A DNA stretch of 64,000 bases from Burkholderiaceae bacterium 26 (GTDB taxonomy: Bacteria > Pseudomonadota > Gammaproteobacteria > Burkholderiales > Burkholderiaceae). A program made the position numbers and the translations under genes. The stretch covers positions 257,637 through 321,636 of the forward strand of contig JYOB01000010.1 of the NCBI GenBank assembly GCA_000955795.1, written 5' to 3'. The notes beneath the pieces are model-generated. The model did not search any database and was not told the DNA's origin. It saw only the letters and a list, made by a program, of their open reading frames with translations. Positions within the stretch are counted from its first letter, which is position 1. Every line of letters begins with the position of its first letter. This document shows positions 1-10,767 of the stretch, one piece after another.

Positions 1-290
1 ACGGCTGCAGCGGTGCCTTCCGGGCGCATGGTCAGCTGTTCGCCGTTCAATGCGTCGGTGAAGGTGTACATCTCCTTCTCGACAATGTCCGTCACCTCGC
101 CGATGCCACGCACGAACAATTGCGTCTGCTCGACGATCGGCGTGCGAATCTGCTGGTAGCCATAGGCGCGCAGCATGCTGCGCACCGCGTTATCAAAGTG
201 CTCCCACAGTGGGGCGTCACTGGGCAGCAGGTCGTTCATGCCTTTGACGCCGGCGATCTTCTGCACGCGTTGTTTTTGTGTATCGCTCAT
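1..290 (-). CDS. hisS: Histidyl-tRNA synthetase, N-terminal part (truncated by window edge)
   Basis: HisS charges tRNA-His with histidine in the cytoplasm. The minus strand reads [20 protein letters not shown], followed by the class II core segment with [13 protein letters not shown] and the motif-2 start [11 protein letters not shown]. These are typical of bacterial HisS residues 1-97. The rest of the gene lies beyond base 1. A second ATG directly upstream (start at 293) is equally possible; neither has an obvious ribosome binding site. It lies 96 bp downstream of ispG on the same strand, a standard Burkholderiales order. Confidence 0.95.
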   Translation of the reverse strand, partial: MSDTQKQRVQKIAGVKGMNDLLPSDAPLWEHFDNAVRSMLRAYGYQQIRTPIVEQTQLFVRGIGEVTDIVEKEMYTFTDALNGEQLTMRPEGTAAA

Positions 291-386
291 CATGTCACGT
301 TGAAAGCTGGCCTCTCGCATCTACCTCTATGCGGGGGCCGGCCGGTCGTTTCGCGCTTGGGCTTCGAGTTTTGAAGCCCGTGCCGC

Positions 387-1673
387 TTAGACCGTCGCCG
401 GGGTCTGTGCGCCGTAATGCGTGCGCACGTACTCGTCGACGATCGTCTGGAATTCTTCTGTGATGCGTTCGCCGCGCAGCGTTTTCACCTTCACGCCGTC
501 AACGAACACCGGCGCCGCCGGCGATTCGCCCGTGCCTGGCAACGAAATGCCGATGTTGGCGTGCTTGCTCTCACCGGGGCCGTTGACGATGCAGCCCATC
601 ACGGCCACGTTCATCTCTTCGACACCGGGGTACTGCGTCTTCCACATCGGCATCTGCTCTCGCAGGTACGACTGGATGCGCGCCGCCAGCTCCTGAAACA
701 CCGTACTGGTCGTGCGCCCGCAACCCGGGCACGCGATCACCATGGGGGTGAAATTGCGCAGGCCCATGGTCTGCAGAATCTCTTGCGCGACGATGACTTC
801 CTTCTCGCGCGGCGCACCCGGCTCCGGCGTGAGCGAAATGCGGATCGTGTCGCCGATGCCTTCCTGCAGCAGCACCGACAACGCCGCCGTGGAAGCGACG
901 ATCCCCTTGCTACCCATGCCGGCCTCGGTCAGGCCCAGGTGCAGCGCGTAATTGCAGCGTCGCGCCAATTCACGGTAAACGGCAATCAGATCCTGCACTG
1001 CCGAGACCTTGCACGACAGGATGATCTGGCTGCCCGGCAAGCCCAGTTCTTCAGCCTTCTGCGCAGACTGGATCGCCGAGGTAATCAACGCCTCGACCAT
1101 CACAGCCCGGGCATCCCACGGAGTTGCACGCTGTGCGTTCTCGTCCATGATGCGCGCGAGCAAATCCTGATCGAGGCTGCCCCAATTCACACCGATACGC
1201 ACCGGCTTGTCGTAGCGGCAGGCGATCTCGATCATCTGCGCGAACTGCGTGTCGCGCTTGGCACCCTGCCCGACGTTGCCCGGGTTGATGCGGTACTTGG
1301 ACAGCGCCTGCGCGCACTCCGGATAGTCCTGCAGCAACTTGTGACCGTTGTAGTGAAAATCCCCCACCAGCGGCACATCCACACCCATGCGGTCGAGCTG
1401 CGCGCGGATGGCCGGCACCGCAGCGGCGGCGGCCGGCGTATCCACTGTGATGCGCACCAACTCAGAGCCGGCACGCGCCAGTTCCTTCACCTGGATTGCG
1501 GTACCGATGGCGTCCGACGTGTCGGTATTCGTCATCGATTGCACACAGACCGGCGCATCGCCGCCGACATGCACGACGCGATCGCCCCAGCGGATCTCGG
1601 CCGCGCGCGAGTTCCGGCGCGGCAACGGGCCCACCAAGGCTGGAGCGCAATCGAGAGGCGTGGTGATTTCCAT
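387..1673 (-). CDS. ispG: 4-hydroxy-3-methylbut-2-enyl diphosphate synthase (IspG/GcpE)
   Basis: IspG is a [4Fe-4S] enzyme of the non-mevalonate isoprenoid pathway. It converts 2-C-methylerythritol 2,4-cyclodiphosphate to HMBPP. The protein has the N-terminal TIM-barrel motifs ([38 protein letters not shown]). Near the C-terminus it carries the cluster ligands in CPGCGRTTS (Cys315 and Cys318, counted from the ATG) and GCIVNGPGE (Cys361, with the conserved Glu368). It also has the insert typical of proteobacterial short-form IspG. The ATG at 1673 is preferred; an in-frame GTG at 1697 would add eight residues. Neither has a clear Shine-Dalgarno sequence. It follows rodZ by about 50 bp and is probably in the same operon. 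Confidence 0.95.
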   Translation of the reverse strand: MEITTPLDCAPALVGPLPRRNSRAAEIRWGDRVVHVGGDAPVCVQSMTNTDTSDAIGTAIQVKELARAGSELVRITVDTPAAAAAVPAIRAQLDRMGVDVPLVGDFHYNGHKLLQDYPECAQALSKYRINPGNVGQGAKRDTQFAQMIEIACRYDKPVRIGVNWGSLDQDLLARIMDENAQRATPWDARAVMVEALITSAIQSAQKAEELGLPGSQIILSCKVSAVQDLIAVYRELARRCNYALHLGLTEAGMGSKGIVASTAALSVLLQEGIGDTIRISLTPEPGAPREKEVIVAQEILQTMGLRNFTPMVIACPGCGRTTSTVFQELAARIQSYLREQMPMWKTQYPGVEEMNVAVMGCIVNGPGESKHANIGISLPGTGESPAAPVFVDGVKVKTLRGERITEEFQTIVDEYVRTHYGAQTPATV

Positions 1674-1723
1674 GATCAGACAAGGCGCGCCGCTCACAAG
1701 CGCCGCGCCATTTACAAAACGGT

Positions 1724-2806
1724 TCAGGGCAACGTAGCCCGTGCCACGCGATTGCGGGCGTACTTCTGAAGATCGACGGTGGCACCGCCCACGGCCAGCG
1801 ATTCAACTGCTTCCGCATTGCCGAAGACGACCTTGAATGGCGGCGTACCGGTCAGATCACGTGCGTCACCTTCCTTGGAAATGCCACTGGCAAGCGTCTT
1901 CCCAGTCTTGTCCTTGATCTCGTACCAAGACGAACCGGAGAAGCGTACCGAGACCGTACCGCCACCCGATTCAGCCGGCTTGGCGGCTTCTGCCGGCAGC
2001 GCAACGACTGGAGCGTCGACGTTGATCACAGCCGGCTTGGCACCCGCAACGGCTACAGCGGGCGCCGGCGCGGCACCGTTGTCCGAACGCGGCAGCGTAG
2101 GCGGGGGCGCCAGCGGCGCAGTCACCACACCGGAGGCCGGAGCGGCCGGCGTAACGGGCGTCAACGGTGTCGGCATAGAAGCGGCCGGCGTTTCTGCCGG
2201 AGCCTGCTCAGCCGCTGGAGCCACTTGCGCGGGCGCGGTTTGCTCCGCAGCCGATGCTTCCTTTGCTGTGGATTCTGTGTTCTGCGTAGCTGCCGTTTGC
2301 GTGGCAAACCACTGCTTGAGACGATCCATACCAGCGAGCGCGCCGGCCGCCACAATCACCGCAATCAGCACGCCGATCAGCCAGCGGCCACTGCCGCTCC
2401 GACGCTTGGCAAAGCTCGGCTTGTCGGAAAACGATTCACCCAGGCCGCCTTCGGGGCGCAATCCGATGTTGGTGACCTGCGCACGCGCGTTCAAACGCGC
2501 GAGCTGATCATCGACATCGACCTGCAGAGCGCGCGCATAGGCGCGGATGAGGCCCTTGGTAAACGTCATGTCGGGCAACGCACTGACATCCGCCGATTCC
2601 ACCGCCAACAACTTGCCCGGTGCCACTTTCAAGCGCGTGGCCAGATCGTCGACCGTCAGACGCTGATGCTCACGGCCGGCGCGCAGGCGTTCGGCAATCT
2701 GACGCAACGCATCGTCGCGCTCAGGCGACGCGGCGGCAGGCGGATTCGAGGCAGGCGCAGTGCCGTGAGAGAAGTCGGCAGCGCTTGCCACGTCGCGGTC
2801 AGTCAT
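1724..2806 (-). CDS. rodZ: RodZ-like cytoskeletal helix-turn-helix membrane protein
   Basis: RodZ links the MreB cytoskeleton to the cell envelope and helps set rod shape. The 360-residue protein starts with an XRE-type helix-turn-helix (residues about 30-108, with [20 protein letters not shown]). A basic stretch and one membrane helix (about 142-160, [19 protein letters not shown]) follow. Next comes a long Ala/Pro linker, then a C-terminal beta domain of about 80 residues ([15 protein letters not shown]). This is the RodZ architecture. The start at 2806 has a good GAGGAG site and overlaps the end of pilW by 8 bp. A longer reading frame extends upstream but would lie inside pilW. Confidence 0.85.
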   Translation of the reverse strand: MTDRDVASAADFSHGTAPASNPPAAASPERDDALRQIAERLRAGREHQRLTVDDLATRLKVAPGKLLAVESADVSALPDMTFTKGLIRAYARALQVDVDDQLARLNARAQVTNIGLRPEGGLGESFSDKPSFAKRRSGSGRWLIGVLIAVIVAAGALAGMDRLKQWFATQTAATQNTESTAKEASAAEQTAPAQVAPAAEQAPAETPAASMPTPLTPVTPAAPASGVVTAPLAPPPTLPRSDNGAAPAPAVAVAGAKPAVINVDAPVVALPAEAAKPAESGGGTVSVRFSGSSWYEIKDKTGKTLASGISKEGDARDLTGTPPFKVVFGNAEAVESLAVGGATVDLQKYARNRVARATLP

Positions 2807-3596
2807 CCCAGGCTCCTCGTTCGAATGCCGCCTCTTCGGGCGCATTGGGGAAGCGACGCTGCAATTGCGCGCTCCATGCGTTCTGCTGCGAAGTGTCACC
2901 GAGGCGACGCGCGATGCGAGCGCCCAGCCACAGGCTTTCTGCCGTCGCATTGCCACGACCATTCACACGTTCGATAAACGGCATGGCACGCGCGTATTCG
3001 CGGCGTTTGTAGTAAAGCTGCGCCAACGTGAGGTTGGTCAGCAAATTGTTTGCGTCGATGTAGGTGGCGCGCGTCAGGCTCTTCTCTGCGCCATCCAGAT
3101 CGCCCTGACGCATCTGGCAAACGCCTAGGTTCGTCCACGGCTTGGCCGGGCTGGCGGCAGCAGGCGTCTCGATGGCCTGGCGCAGCATCGTCATGCCTTG
3201 ATCTGGCTTGCCGCCTTGCGAGCACAGGAACCAGCCGTAGTTGTTCAGCAGGTCACCATCTTGCGGTGTCGCGGCCAGAGCGCTGCGGAAACTCTCGTCT
3301 GCCTGTTCGCGTTGACCGAGATTCATATAGGCCAACGCGCGGATGTGATACGCATTCGGGACGTTCGGATCGATCGCGATGGCGTTCTTGATTTCCTCAA
3401 GCGCTGTCGCATTCTGACCAGCTTCCAAGTATTGGGTCGCGAGCTGCAATCGGATCGCGGCCCGGCGACCGGCGTCGGCCTTTTGATCGGGGACGGTCGT
3501 GACTTCTCGTGTCTGTGTCTGGACCGGCGGCGACAATGCGCACCCGGCAGCTGCCAGCGTGAAGACCAGACTGACAGCAGTCGACCAACGCTTCAT
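2799..3596 (-). CDS. pilW: Type IV pilus biogenesis lipoprotein PilW/PilF (TPR)
   Basis: The 265-residue protein has a lipoprotein signal peptide with lipobox AAGC (acylated Cys19). It then has tandem TPR helices ([71 protein letters not shown]). PilF/PilW proteins pilot assembly of the PilQ secretin in the outer membrane for type IV pili. The ATG overlaps the rlmN stop as ATGA, so translation is probably coupled. Position between rlmN and rodZ is the normal place for this gene in proteobacteria. No other pilus gene is in the window. Confidence 0.88.
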   Translation of the reverse strand: MKRWSTAVSLVFTLAAAGCALSPPVQTQTREVTTVPDQKADAGRRAAIRLQLATQYLEAGQNATALEEIKNAIAIDPNVPNAYHIRALAYMNLGQREQADESFRSALAATPQDGDLLNNYGWFLCSQGGKPDQGMTMLRQAIETPAAASPAKPWTNLGVCQMRQGDLDGAEKSLTRATYIDANNLLTNLTLAQLYYKRREYARAMPFIERVNGRGNATAESLWLGARIARRLGDTSQQNAWSAQLQRRFPNAPEEAAFERGAWDD

Positions 3597-4744
3597 GCGG
3601 TACCCATGCGGTGAGTTGAGTCGGCCCCGACCACGGGGATCTCGACGATCTTGCCGAACTTGCCGCGCTCGGCCAGGCGTGTGCGATCTTTGACCTCGCC
3701 GGCGAGCTGACCGCAGGCCGCATCGATGTCGTCACCCCGCGTCTTGCGGATAGTCGTGACAATGCCGGCATCCAGCAGCACTTGTGAGAAACGGCGGATC
3801 TGCTCATTGTTCGAGCGCTTCAACCCCGATTCCGGGAACGGGTTGAACGGGATCAGATTGAACTTGCACGGCACGTCGGCCACGACGCGCAGCAGTTCAC
3901 GGGCATGCTCGACGGTGTCGTTGACGCCATCGAGCATGCAGTATTCAAACGTGATGAAATCGCGCGGCGCAAACTCAAGATAGCGGCGGCAGGCTGCCAT
4001 CAGTTCGGCCAGCGGGTACTTCTTGTTGAGCGGCACGAGCACGTCGCGCAGCGCATCGTTGGATGCATGCAGCGACACAGCAAGCGCCACAGGCACATCG
4101 CGCGCAAGGCGGTCCATCATCGGAACCACGCCGGAGGTGGATACCGTTACGCGTCGGCGCGAAAGCCCATACGCGTTGTCATCCAGCATCAAAGCCAGCG
4201 CCGGTACCACGGCGTCGTAGTTCAGCAGCGGCTCGCCCATGCCCATCATCACCACGTTGGTGATGACACGATCGTCCTTCGGGCCGCGACCGAGCTGCTT
4301 GCGCATGGCGAATTCGGCCATCCACAGCTGACCGATGATCTCGCCAGTGCTGAGATTGCGCGAGAAACCCTGCTTGCCGGTCGAACAGAACCGGCAGTTG
4401 ACGGCGCACCCCGCCTGAGACGATACGCACAACGTGCCGCGCGTCTCTTCGGGGATGTAGACCGTCTCGACGGCATTGCCCTGCCCCACGTCGACCAGCC
4501 ACTTACGCGTGCCGTCCGACGAAAGGTGATCGGTAATGACCGCCGGGGCCTGGATGTTGGCGCGGGTCGCGAGCTTTTCGCGCAGCGACTTGGCGAGATC
4601 GGTCATCTCGCCAAAATCGGATGCGCCCGACTGGTGAATCCAGCGCTGCAACTGCTTGGCGCGAAACGACTTCTCGCCCAGGCTCTCGCAGTACGCGATA
4701 AGGCCCTGTGCGTCGAAATCGAGGAGATTCACCACATCGCTCAT
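3593..4744 (-). CDS. rlmN: 23S rRNA (adenine2503-C2)/tRNA methyltransferase RlmN
   Basis: RlmN is a radical-SAM enzyme that methylates C2 of A2503 in 23S rRNA and A37 in some tRNAs. The 383-residue protein has the CxxxCxxC iron-sulfur motif as CAVNCRFC (Cys113, 117, 120). It has the downstream radical-SAM segments [30 protein letters not shown] and LAVSLHAS. It also has the C-terminal Cys of [10 protein letters not shown], which forms the methyl-carrying cysteine. The ATG at 4744 is chosen; a TTG nine bases upstream is in frame. The stop overlaps the pilW start. Confidence 0.95.
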   Translation of the reverse strand: MSDVVNLLDFDAQGLIAYCESLGEKSFRAKQLQRWIHQSGASDFGEMTDLAKSLREKLATRANIQAPAVITDHLSSDGTRKWLVDVGQGNAVETVYIPEETRGTLCVSSQAGCAVNCRFCSTGKQGFSRNLSTGEIIGQLWMAEFAMRKQLGRGPKDDRVITNVVMMGMGEPLLNYDAVVPALALMLDDNAYGLSRRRVTVSTSGVVPMMDRLARDVPVALAVSLHASNDALRDVLVPLNKKYPLAELMAACRRYLEFAPRDFITFEYCMLDGVNDTVEHARELLRVVADVPCKFNLIPFNPFPESGLKRSNNEQIRRFSQVLLDAGIVTTIRKTRGDDIDAACGQLAGEVKDRTRLAERGKFGKIVEIPVVGADSTHRMGTA

Positions 4745-4787
4745 GACTTGCAACCCGAAACCACCAATTCCAGTCTAGTGTTGACGC

Positions 4788-5213
4788 TTAGCGGCTGTAA
4801 ATGTTCAGGCCCGGGAAGAAGAAAGCGACTTCCACGGCAGCCGTTTCAGCAGCGTCCGAACCGTGCACGGCGTTGGCGTCGATGCTGTCGGCGAAGTCGG
4901 CGCGGATCGTGCCCTTCTCAGCCTTCTTCGGATCGGTTGCACCCATCAGGTCACGGTTCTTGGCGATTGCGTTTTCGCCTTCCAGTGCCTGCACCATCAC
5001 CGGGCCCGAGATCATGAAGTCCACCAGATCCTTGAAGAACGGGCGCTCCTTGTGCACGGCGTAGAACTGCTCGGCTTCTGCGCGCGACAGGTGGATCATC
5101 TTGGCCGCGACGACCTTCAGGCCTGCGCCTTCGAAGCGGGCGTAGATCTGGCCGATGACATTCTTGGCCACGGCATCCGGTTTGATAATCGACAAAGTGC
5201 GTTCGAGCGCCAT
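4788..5213 (-). CDS. ndk: Nucleoside diphosphate kinase
   Basis: Ndk transfers the gamma phosphate of ATP to nucleoside diphosphates through a phosphohistidine. The 141-residue protein has the family start [18 protein letters not shown], the loop [14 protein letters not shown], the [14 protein letters not shown] segment and the active-site histidine in [12 protein letters not shown]. Length is normal. The start at 5213 has a GGAG site seven bases upstream. It is the first gene of the minus-strand run towards hisS. A perfect inverted repeat (5255-5267) sits about 45 bp upstream. Confidence 0.97.
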   Translation of the reverse strand: MALERTLSIIKPDAVAKNVIGQIYARFEGAGLKVVAAKMIHLSRAEAEQFYAVHKERPFFKDLVDFMISGPVMVQALEGENAIAKNRDLMGATDPKKAEKGTIRADFADSIDANAVHGSDAAETAAVEVAFFFPGLNIYSR

Positions 5214-5582
5214 CAAAAACTCCAAAAAATGAAGGTGTTACGTGAAAGATAAACGTTAGATTCTAACACGGGAGGCAGCCAGATTGGATGTCAAGCGGTG
5301 CAACCCGACGACGCGCATGCCGGGAGAGACGGGGGACGCAACGATCACTTCGCACTGAGCACGCTGCCAGCCCGGTGTGCGCGCCTTAGCATCCCCTTAT
5401 TGGGGGCACGGAAAGTCACCCGCAAAGGACACTTTCCGGCGCGATTGCCGGCCAGCGACCGGAACCGCGTGGCATGCTGACTCTCCAAGTAAGGACGGCG
5501 CGGCTTGCAAAAGCCCGCTTTGGATGCCACATTCGCTGTGTCGTCGCATTGTCTGCAATGTCATTCACCCCAAGGAGTTCGC
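5214..5582. other. Intergenic region between ndk and yccA
   Basis: This 369-bp divergent intergenic region has no convincing ORF; the short frames lack ribosome binding sites and family resemblance. At 5255-5267 lies GTTAGATTCTAAC, a perfect 6-1-6 inverted repeat. Read on the minus strand it includes TAGAAT, a possible -10 for ndk. On the plus side an AAGGAG at 5572-5577 serves yccA. I could not place a good promoter for yccA. Confidence 0.5.
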
Positions 5583-6284
5583 ATGGACAACCAACTCAAC
5601 ACGTACGGTTTTGGCGCTTCCGGCACCGCCGGCGCGTTGGCCGTCCGTAACCGTGTGCTGCGCAATACCTATTGGCTGCTCGCGCTTTCCATGATCCCCA
5701 CCATCCTCGGTGCGTGGATCGGTGTCGCTACCGGCTTCAACCTGATGGGACGCAACCCGCTAATGGGGTTCGTCATCTTCATGGCAGTGGCCTTTGGCTT
5801 TTTCTACGCCATTGAGCGCTTCAAGAACAGCGGCTTGGGCGTGGCCCTGCTGCTCGGCTTCACGTTCTTCATGGGGCTGATGCTGTCGCGGCTGATCGGC
5901 ATGATCCTGGGCTTCTCGAACGGCGCGTCGCTCATCATGACGGCGTTCGGCGGGACAGCGATCATCTTCGGCGTGATGGCGACGGTCGCCACGGTCAGCA
6001 AGCGTGATTTCTCGGGCCTGGGCAAATGGCTGTTCATGGGCGTGCTGGTGCTGATCGTGGGCTCGGTGGCCAATATCTGGCTGCAACTGCCGGCGATGAT
6101 GCTGACGATCTCGGTGCTGGCCATCGCGATCTTCTCTGCCTACATCCTGTTCGACGTGCAGCGTATCGTGAACGGCGGCGAGACCAACTACGTGACCGCC
6201 ACCCTGGCGATCTATCTGGACGTCTACAACATCTTCACGAACCTGCTGGCGATCCTGGGCATCTTCGGCGGGAATCGCAACTGA
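5583..6284 (+). CDS. yccA: Bax inhibitor-1/YccA family inner-membrane protein
   Basis: The 233-residue protein is almost entirely hydrophobic with about seven membrane helices. It matches the UPF0005/Bax-inhibitor family start (NTYGFGASGTAGALAVRNRVLRNT) and C-terminal segment (AYILFDVQRIVNGGETNYV, ATLAIYLDVYNIFTNLL). In E. coli the homologue YccA is a substrate and modulator of the FtsH protease; the function here is inferred from that. The start has an AAGGAG site five bases upstream. A strong bidirectional terminator follows. Confidence 0.9.
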   Translation: MDNQLNTYGFGASGTAGALAVRNRVLRNTYWLLALSMIPTILGAWIGVATGFNLMGRNPLMGFVIFMAVAFGFFYAIERFKNSGLGVALLLGFTFFMGLMLSRLIGMILGFSNGASLIMTAFGGTAIIFGVMATVATVSKRDFSGLGKWLFMGVLVLIVGSVANIWLQLPAMMLTISVLAIAIFSAYILFDVQRIVNGGETNYVTATLAIYLDVYNIFTNLLAILGIFGGNRN

Positions 6285-6325
6285 GCCAAATTTGGCCCGC
6301 AACGCGCTAGCAATATCGCGGAGCA

Positions 6326-6360
6326 ACAAAAAACCGGCGCTTGGTGCGCCGGTTTTTTGT
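6326..6360. terminator. Bidirectional rho-independent terminator (yccA / rlmD)
   Basis: The arms ACAAAAAACCGGCGC (6326-6340) and GCGCCGGTTTTTTGT (6346-6360) are perfect complements around a 5-nt loop. U-tracts form in both directions, so it ends the converging yccA and rlmD transcripts. Confidence 0.93.
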
Positions 6361-6386
6361 TGCACGCAAGACTACGTGATGAGCGA

Positions 6387-7841
6387 TCAGACGCGCTCGA
6401 ATACCGCCATCGATTCCACATGCGACGTGTGCGGGAACATGTTCACTACGCCCGCACCCGCCAGCCTGTAGCCGGCTTCATGCACAAGCAAACCCGCGTC
6501 GCGCGCTAGCGTCGCCGGATTGCATGACACGTAGACGATGCGCTTCGGCAGCAAATCGGCCGCCTCACCGCCACGCTGAGACAGCTCAGCCAGCGCCTTG
6601 GACACAGCCAATGCCCCTTCGCGCGGCGGATCGATCAGCCAACGATCAAACTTGCCCAGCGCGGCAATATCATCAGCCGTCACTTCGAACAGATTGCGGC
6701 AAGCGAATGTTGTCTTCGCGTCCAAGCCGTTGTACTGGGCGTTGGCCAGGGCACGCGTCGTCAGCGCCTCGCTGCCTTCGATCCCCATAACCTCGCGGGC
6801 ACGTGTAGCCATTGGCAGCGTGAAGTTGCCGATACCGCAGAACAGGTCGAGCAGCCGATCACCCGGTTGCGCGTCGAGCAGTTTCAGCGCCCGCGACATC
6901 AGCGCCCGGTTGATCTGGTGATTGACCTGCGTGAAATCCGTCGGCTTGAACGGCATGGTGATGCCGAACTCGGGCAGCGTGTACGTCAGCGTACGATCGA
7001 GCGGATGGAACGGATAGACCGTATCCGGCCCCTTGGGCTGCAGCCAGAACTGAACGTTGTGATGATCGGCGAAAGCGCGCAGTTCCGCCTCATCTTCAGC
7101 GGTGATTGGCTCTAGGTTACGCAACACCAGCGCGGTCACATCCTGGCCGACCGCCAGCTCGATCTGCGGCATACGCTGCACGATCGACAGGCGCCCCACC
7201 AACTCGCGCAACGGCACCAGCAGCGCGGACACGTGCGGCGGCAACACCTCACACGACGTCATGTCGGCCACATAGCTGCTTTTGCGCTCGTGAAAACCCA
7301 CCAGCACGCCACCTTTGGCCGCAACATGGCGCACAGTCAAACGCGCGCGATAGCGGTAGCCCCAATCTGGGCCGGCAATGGGTCGGAATACCACGTCCGG
7401 ACGCAGCTTGGCCAAATGCCACAGATCGTCTTCCAGCACGCGCTGCTTGATCGCAACCTGCGCGCGCGAATCCAGATGCTGCATCGAGCAGCCACCGCAC
7501 ACCCCGAAAAACTTGCACCGCGGCGTCACGCGCGAAGCGGACTGGCGCAGAATGTTCACGACACTCGCCTGTTCGTACGACGACTTGACGCGGTGACTGC
7601 GGTACATCACCCGCTCGCCCGGCAATGCGCCTTCCACGAAGACAACCTTTCCCGGCGTGCCATCCTCGTTCACCAAACGCCCAATGCCCCGCGCTTCGCC
7701 ATCGAGCGAGACGATGTCCAACGGGCCCGCCACGGGCATTTCGGGCTTACGGCGCCCACGGGTTTTGGCCGGCGGCGTGTCCGGCGCGACCGTTGCTGGA
7801 GCGGAAGAGGAAGGCGTGACGTTGGGTGCAGCTTGAGACAC
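6387..7841 (-). CDS. rlmD: 23S rRNA (uracil1939-C5)-methyltransferase RlmD
   Basis: RlmD (RumA) methylates U1939 of 23S rRNA. The protein has an N-terminal TRAM-like domain ([21 protein letters not shown]). The Fe-S ligands follow as [10 protein letters not shown] and a fourth Cys in MTSCEVLPP. The SAM domain has [16 protein letters not shown] and the DPPREGA loop. The catalytic cysteine is in [14 protein letters not shown]. The GTG at 7841 (VSQAAPNVT, 484 residues) is chosen. An in-frame ATG at 7877 would leave only 22 bp to the divergent gene, and neither has a clear ribosome binding site. The open frame runs on into that gene and should not be used. Confidence 0.92.
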   Translation of the reverse strand: MSQAAPNVTPSSSAPATVAPDTPPAKTRGRRKPEMPVAGPLDIVSLDGEARGIGRLVNEDGTPGKVVFVEGALPGERVMYRSHRVKSSYEQASVVNILRQSASRVTPRCKFFGVCGGCSMQHLDSRAQVAIKQRVLEDDLWHLAKLRPDVVFRPIAGPDWGYRYRARLTVRHVAAKGGVLVGFHERKSSYVADMTSCEVLPPHVSALLVPLRELVGRLSIVQRMPQIELAVGQDVTALVLRNLEPITAEDEAELRAFADHHNVQFWLQPKGPDTVYPFHPLDRTLTYTLPEFGITMPFKPTDFTQVNHQINRALMSRALKLLDAQPGDRLLDLFCGIGNFTLPMATRAREVMGIEGSEALTTRALANAQYNGLDAKTTFACRNLFEVTADDIAALGKFDRWLIDPPREGALAVSKALAELSQRGGEAADLLPKRIVYVSCNPATLARDAGLLVHEAGYRLAGAGVVNMFPHTSHVESMAVFERV

Positions 7842-7899
7842 GAGCGAGCCTGGGCAAAATGAGGACAAGGGCGGCATTGTAAGACACCGGAGGACCAGC

Positions 7900-8763
7900 A
7901 TGGGCACCGTCATCCTGACGTGGAATATCCAGTGGGGCCGTGGCGCCGACGGGCACGTCAGCCTCGAGCGCCAAGTCACGCAAGCCCGTGCGATGGCCGA
8001 ATTCGACGTGTTATGCCTGCAAGAAGTCACCTCCGGCTTCAGCGATCTGCCGGGCCGACCGAGCATCGACCAATGGAGCGAGCTCGCCGACGCGCTTGGC
8101 AGTGAGTACACCGTCATCACTGGATTCGCGCTGGAGCGCCACAACGGCGCGCATGCGCAGCGCTTCGGCAACGCCATTGCCACGCGCCTGCCCGTGCATT
8201 ACATCCGGCGCCACGCATTGCCCAGTCCGCCCGATGCTACGCCGTACATGCCGCGCATGGCCATTGAGGCGGTCGTGCAGGCGCCGTTTGGCGCGTTGCG
8301 CGTCGTCACCACGCATCTGGAGTACTACTCGGAGACTCAACGTGTGGCGCAAATCGACGCACTGCGAGCCATCCACACGGAAGGTTGCGCGCGTACGGAC
8401 CAACCATCCGTGCTTGGCACCGAGCCCGAAACTGGCCCTTTCCGCCCGCTAGCGCAGACCACGGCAACCATCGTCTGCGGCGATTTCAACTGCAAGCCAG
8501 ATTCCACGCCCAAGCGCTTGGCCACCGTGCCATTTACTCGCGAACCCGCTTTGCATGATGCATGGGAGATTGCACACGGCACGACGCCGCAGCCACCGAC
8601 TTTCGGTGTGCACGACCGCGCCGGCTGGACCGAACCGGCCTACGCGTGCGATTTCGTGCTGATCAGCGAGCCATTGAAGCGGCGCGTGGTGCGCCTAGAA
8701 GTCGACAGCGCCACGCAGGCATCGGATCATCAACCGATGCTGCTGGAGCTGCTGAACGACTGA
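7900..8763 (+). CDS. Endonuclease/exonuclease/phosphatase-family hydrolase
   Basis: The 287-residue protein has the EEP fold landmarks: TWNIQWG (metal Asn) near the start, [10 protein letters not shown] (metal Glu), [10 protein letters not shown] (active-site His), [11 protein letters not shown] (Asp/Asn pair) and the terminal [10 protein letters not shown] (Asp-His). All catalytic residues look intact, so it should be a Mg-dependent phosphodiesterase acting on DNA, RNA or a phosphoester. There is no signal peptide, so it is probably cytoplasmic. A GGAGG lies seven bases upstream of the ATG. It is divergent from rlmD and convergent with rpoS. Substrate cannot be told from sequence. Confidence 0.85.
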   Translation: MGTVILTWNIQWGRGADGHVSLERQVTQARAMAEFDVLCLQEVTSGFSDLPGRPSIDQWSELADALGSEYTVITGFALERHNGAHAQRFGNAIATRLPVHYIRRHALPSPPDATPYMPRMAIEAVVQAPFGALRVVTTHLEYYSETQRVAQIDALRAIHTEGCARTDQPSVLGTEPETGPFRPLAQTTATIVCGDFNCKPDSTPKRLATVPFTREPALHDAWEIAHGTTPQPPTFGVHDRAGWTEPAYACDFVLISEPLKRRVVRLEVDSATQASDHQPMLLELLND

Positions 8764-8793
8764 AAGCAGAGGAGAAAGAGAGGCTGCGGCGCT

Positions 8794-9930
8794 TTACAGC
8801 ACCGCGTCCTTGCGCACCCCCTGCGAGGCGAAATGACGCTTGAGCTTGACCAGCGCCTCCTGTTGAATCTGACGCACGCGTTCACGCGTCAAACCCATCT
8901 CAGCGGCCAGTTCTTCCAGCGTGGCAGGCTCGATGTAGTTAAGGCCAAAGCGGCGCTCAACCACATAGCGATGCTTGTCGGACAAGCGTGCGAGCCACGA
9001 CTTCATCAAGAGTGACAGCTCGCGATGTGCCACCTCCTGATCGGGCGAGGCACCATGCTCGTCCGACAGGAAATCAAGCAGGCTCGTACCCGGATCAAGA
9101 TCGAACGGCGTATCCAGCGAAGTCGTGTGCTCGTTGAGCGAGAGCACGTCCTGCACTTCCTCCGTGGTCTTGCCGAGCAGGTGAGCGATGTCTTCGAGGC
9201 TTGCGTCGCGGCCATCCACGCCACTCTTTTCCAGATGACGCTTGGCGCGCAGCACCTGGTTGAGCTCGCGAATTACGTGCACCGGCAAACGAACTGTGCG
9301 CGCCTGATTCATGATCGCGCGCTCGATGCTCTGGCGAATCCACCACGTTGCATACGTGGAGAAGCGGAATCCGCGTTCCGGATCGAACTTTTCGATCGCA
9401 TGCATCAGACCCAGATTGCCCTCTTCGATCAGATCGAGCAGCGGCACACCGCGATTCAGATAGCCCTTGGCAATGCTCACGACCAAGCGGAGATTGCGCT
9501 CGATCATGACTTGGCGCGCGGCAAACTCGCCCGCCTTGGCCAACGTCGAGAAATGCAGTTCTTCGGCCGGCGTCAGAAGCGGCTTAATGCTGATGCGATT
9601 GAGATAGTGCTGAACGGTGTCGGCAGCCAGCTCGGCCTGCAGCACCTTGCGGAAATCTTCCTCGGGTGCAGCTTCCTCGGCCTCTTCACCCTCTTCCTCT
9701 TCTTCATCGGGCTCGTCGGCACTGTCCGACGTGTCGTTGAGCTCGGCGGAATCGGAAGCAGGCAGGTCGTCGACAAGCGCGTCGACGACTTCGATCTCTT
9801 CAGCAGGGGGCTGTGCCTCGCCGCGCGCACGCCGTCCCGCGCGCCCATTCGGGGTGCGCTGGCCCTCTACAGCAGCGTCGATGTTGTCATCGGCGGGGTT
9901 GACGGGCGTGGCGGCTTTCTGGCGCGGCAT
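8794..9930 (-). CDS. rpoS: RNA polymerase sigma factor RpoS (sigma-38/sigma-S)
   Basis: RpoS directs transcription in stationary phase and under stress. The 378-residue protein has sigma-70 region 2 ([35 protein letters not shown]), region 3 and region 4 with the helix-turn-helix ([20 protein letters not shown]). The N-terminal ~100 residues are unusually acidic, with a [15 protein letters not shown] run, as in other Burkholderiales RpoS. It lies 8 bp downstream of nlpD; in this group the main rpoS promoter is commonly inside nlpD, but I cannot place one here. Confidence 0.95.
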   Translation of the reverse strand: MPRQKAATPVNPADDNIDAAVEGQRTPNGRAGRRARGEAQPPAEEIEVVDALVDDLPASDSAELNDTSDSADEPDEEEEEGEEAEEAAPEEDFRKVLQAELAADTVQHYLNRISIKPLLTPAEELHFSTLAKAGEFAARQVMIERNLRLVVSIAKGYLNRGVPLLDLIEEGNLGLMHAIEKFDPERGFRFSTYATWWIRQSIERAIMNQARTVRLPVHVIRELNQVLRAKRHLEKSGVDGRDASLEDIAHLLGKTTEEVQDVLSLNEHTTSLDTPFDLDPGTSLLDFLSDEHGASPDQEVAHRELSLLMKSWLARLSDKHRYVVERRFGLNYIEPATLEELAAEMGLTRERVRQIQQEALVKLKRHFASQGVRKDAVL

Positions 9931-9938
9931 GCATTCCT

Positions 9939-10745
9939 CTATTGAGGCGGCAAGTAGCGCATCGGATCGACCGGCTTACCGTTGCGGCGCACTTCAAAAT
10001 GAAGCTTCACGCGATCCGCATCGGTACTGCCCATTTCGGCGATCTTCTGCCCTTTCTTGACCGTGGATTGCTCGGTGACCAGAACCTTATCGTTGTTGCC
10101 GTAGGCGGTCAGGAACGTGTCGTTGTGTTTGATGATGACAAGATTCCCGTACCCACGCAAGGGTCCAACGTGGATCACTTTTCCGTCGTCGGCAGCGACC
10201 ACCGCGTCACCGCGTTTGCCGCCAATGTCGATGCCCTTGTTGCTCTTGTCATCGAACCGGTTGATGAGCGATCCGCGTGCCGGCCAGGCAAGCGAGATTG
10301 CGCCGTCGCTTGCCCCGGCAGGAGCACTGGACGACGCTGCGGGCGGCGGCGTCACCGGCGTGGATTCGACCGGCTGCGCAGTCGTATTGGCCGGGCGAAC
10401 CGGCGTGACCACGGCTCCGGTGCTGCTGACATCCGCGTTCGGAGGAACGACACGTAACAGCTGATCGACTTCGATCTGATTCGGATTGGCGATGTTGTTC
10501 CAGGCCACCAGGTCGCGCGGCGCCTGGCCGTTACGCAAGGCGATGCTGTACAAGGTATCGCCACGCTTGACTCGATAGTAGCCGGGGGGCGGCGGCTCCT
10601 GCGACACGGTGCCAGCGCTGCCGGCACGCGAGGTGCGGTCGAGAACAGGGGCTTGGTTGCCGGAGGATGCGCAAGCCGCCAGTAGTGCGGCCGACACCAT
10701 CGCCACGGCGAGCCGGCCTGCGCGTGCGGGGCTTGGACGGTTCAT
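9939..10745 (-). CDS. nlpD: NlpD-like LysM/LytM lipoprotein (amidase activator)
   Basis: The 268-residue protein has a lipoprotein signal with lipobox LLAAC. A LysM domain follows ([18 protein letters not shown] to [11 protein letters not shown]), then a low-complexity linker and a C-terminal LytM/M23 domain. The LytM metal site is degenerate: the usual HxGxD is NKGID and the later H-x-H region is AYGNND. This matches E. coli NlpD and EnvC, which activate AmiA/B/C amidases rather than cut peptidoglycan. The start at 10745 has a GGAG site; an ATG at 10766 is in frame but has none. Confidence 0.92.
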   Translation of the reverse strand: MNRPSPARAGRLAVAMVSAALLAACASSGNQAPVLDRTSRAGSAGTVSQEPPPPGYYRVKRGDTLYSIALRNGQAPRDLVAWNNIANPNQIEVDQLLRVVPPNADVSSTGAVVTPVRPANTTAQPVESTPVTPPPAASSSAPAGASDGAISLAWPARGSLINRFDDKSNKGIDIGGKRGDAVVAADDGKVIHVGPLRGYGNLVIIKHNDTFLTAYGNNDKVLVTEQSTVKKGQKIAEMGSTDADRVKLHFEVRRNGKPVDPMRYLPPQ

Positions 10746-10767
10746 GGAGCTCCGGGAAATGAACATG

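Noticed and set aside
417-1769. 450-residue plus-strand ORF opposite ispG
   Set aside because: It is the complement of a conserved enzyme, is His/Arg-rich with no family resemblance, and has no ribosome binding site. Long antisense frames are common in high-GC DNA.
3905-5017. 370-residue plus-strand ORF opposite rlmN and ndk
   Set aside because: It spans two conserved minus-strand genes and has shadow composition.
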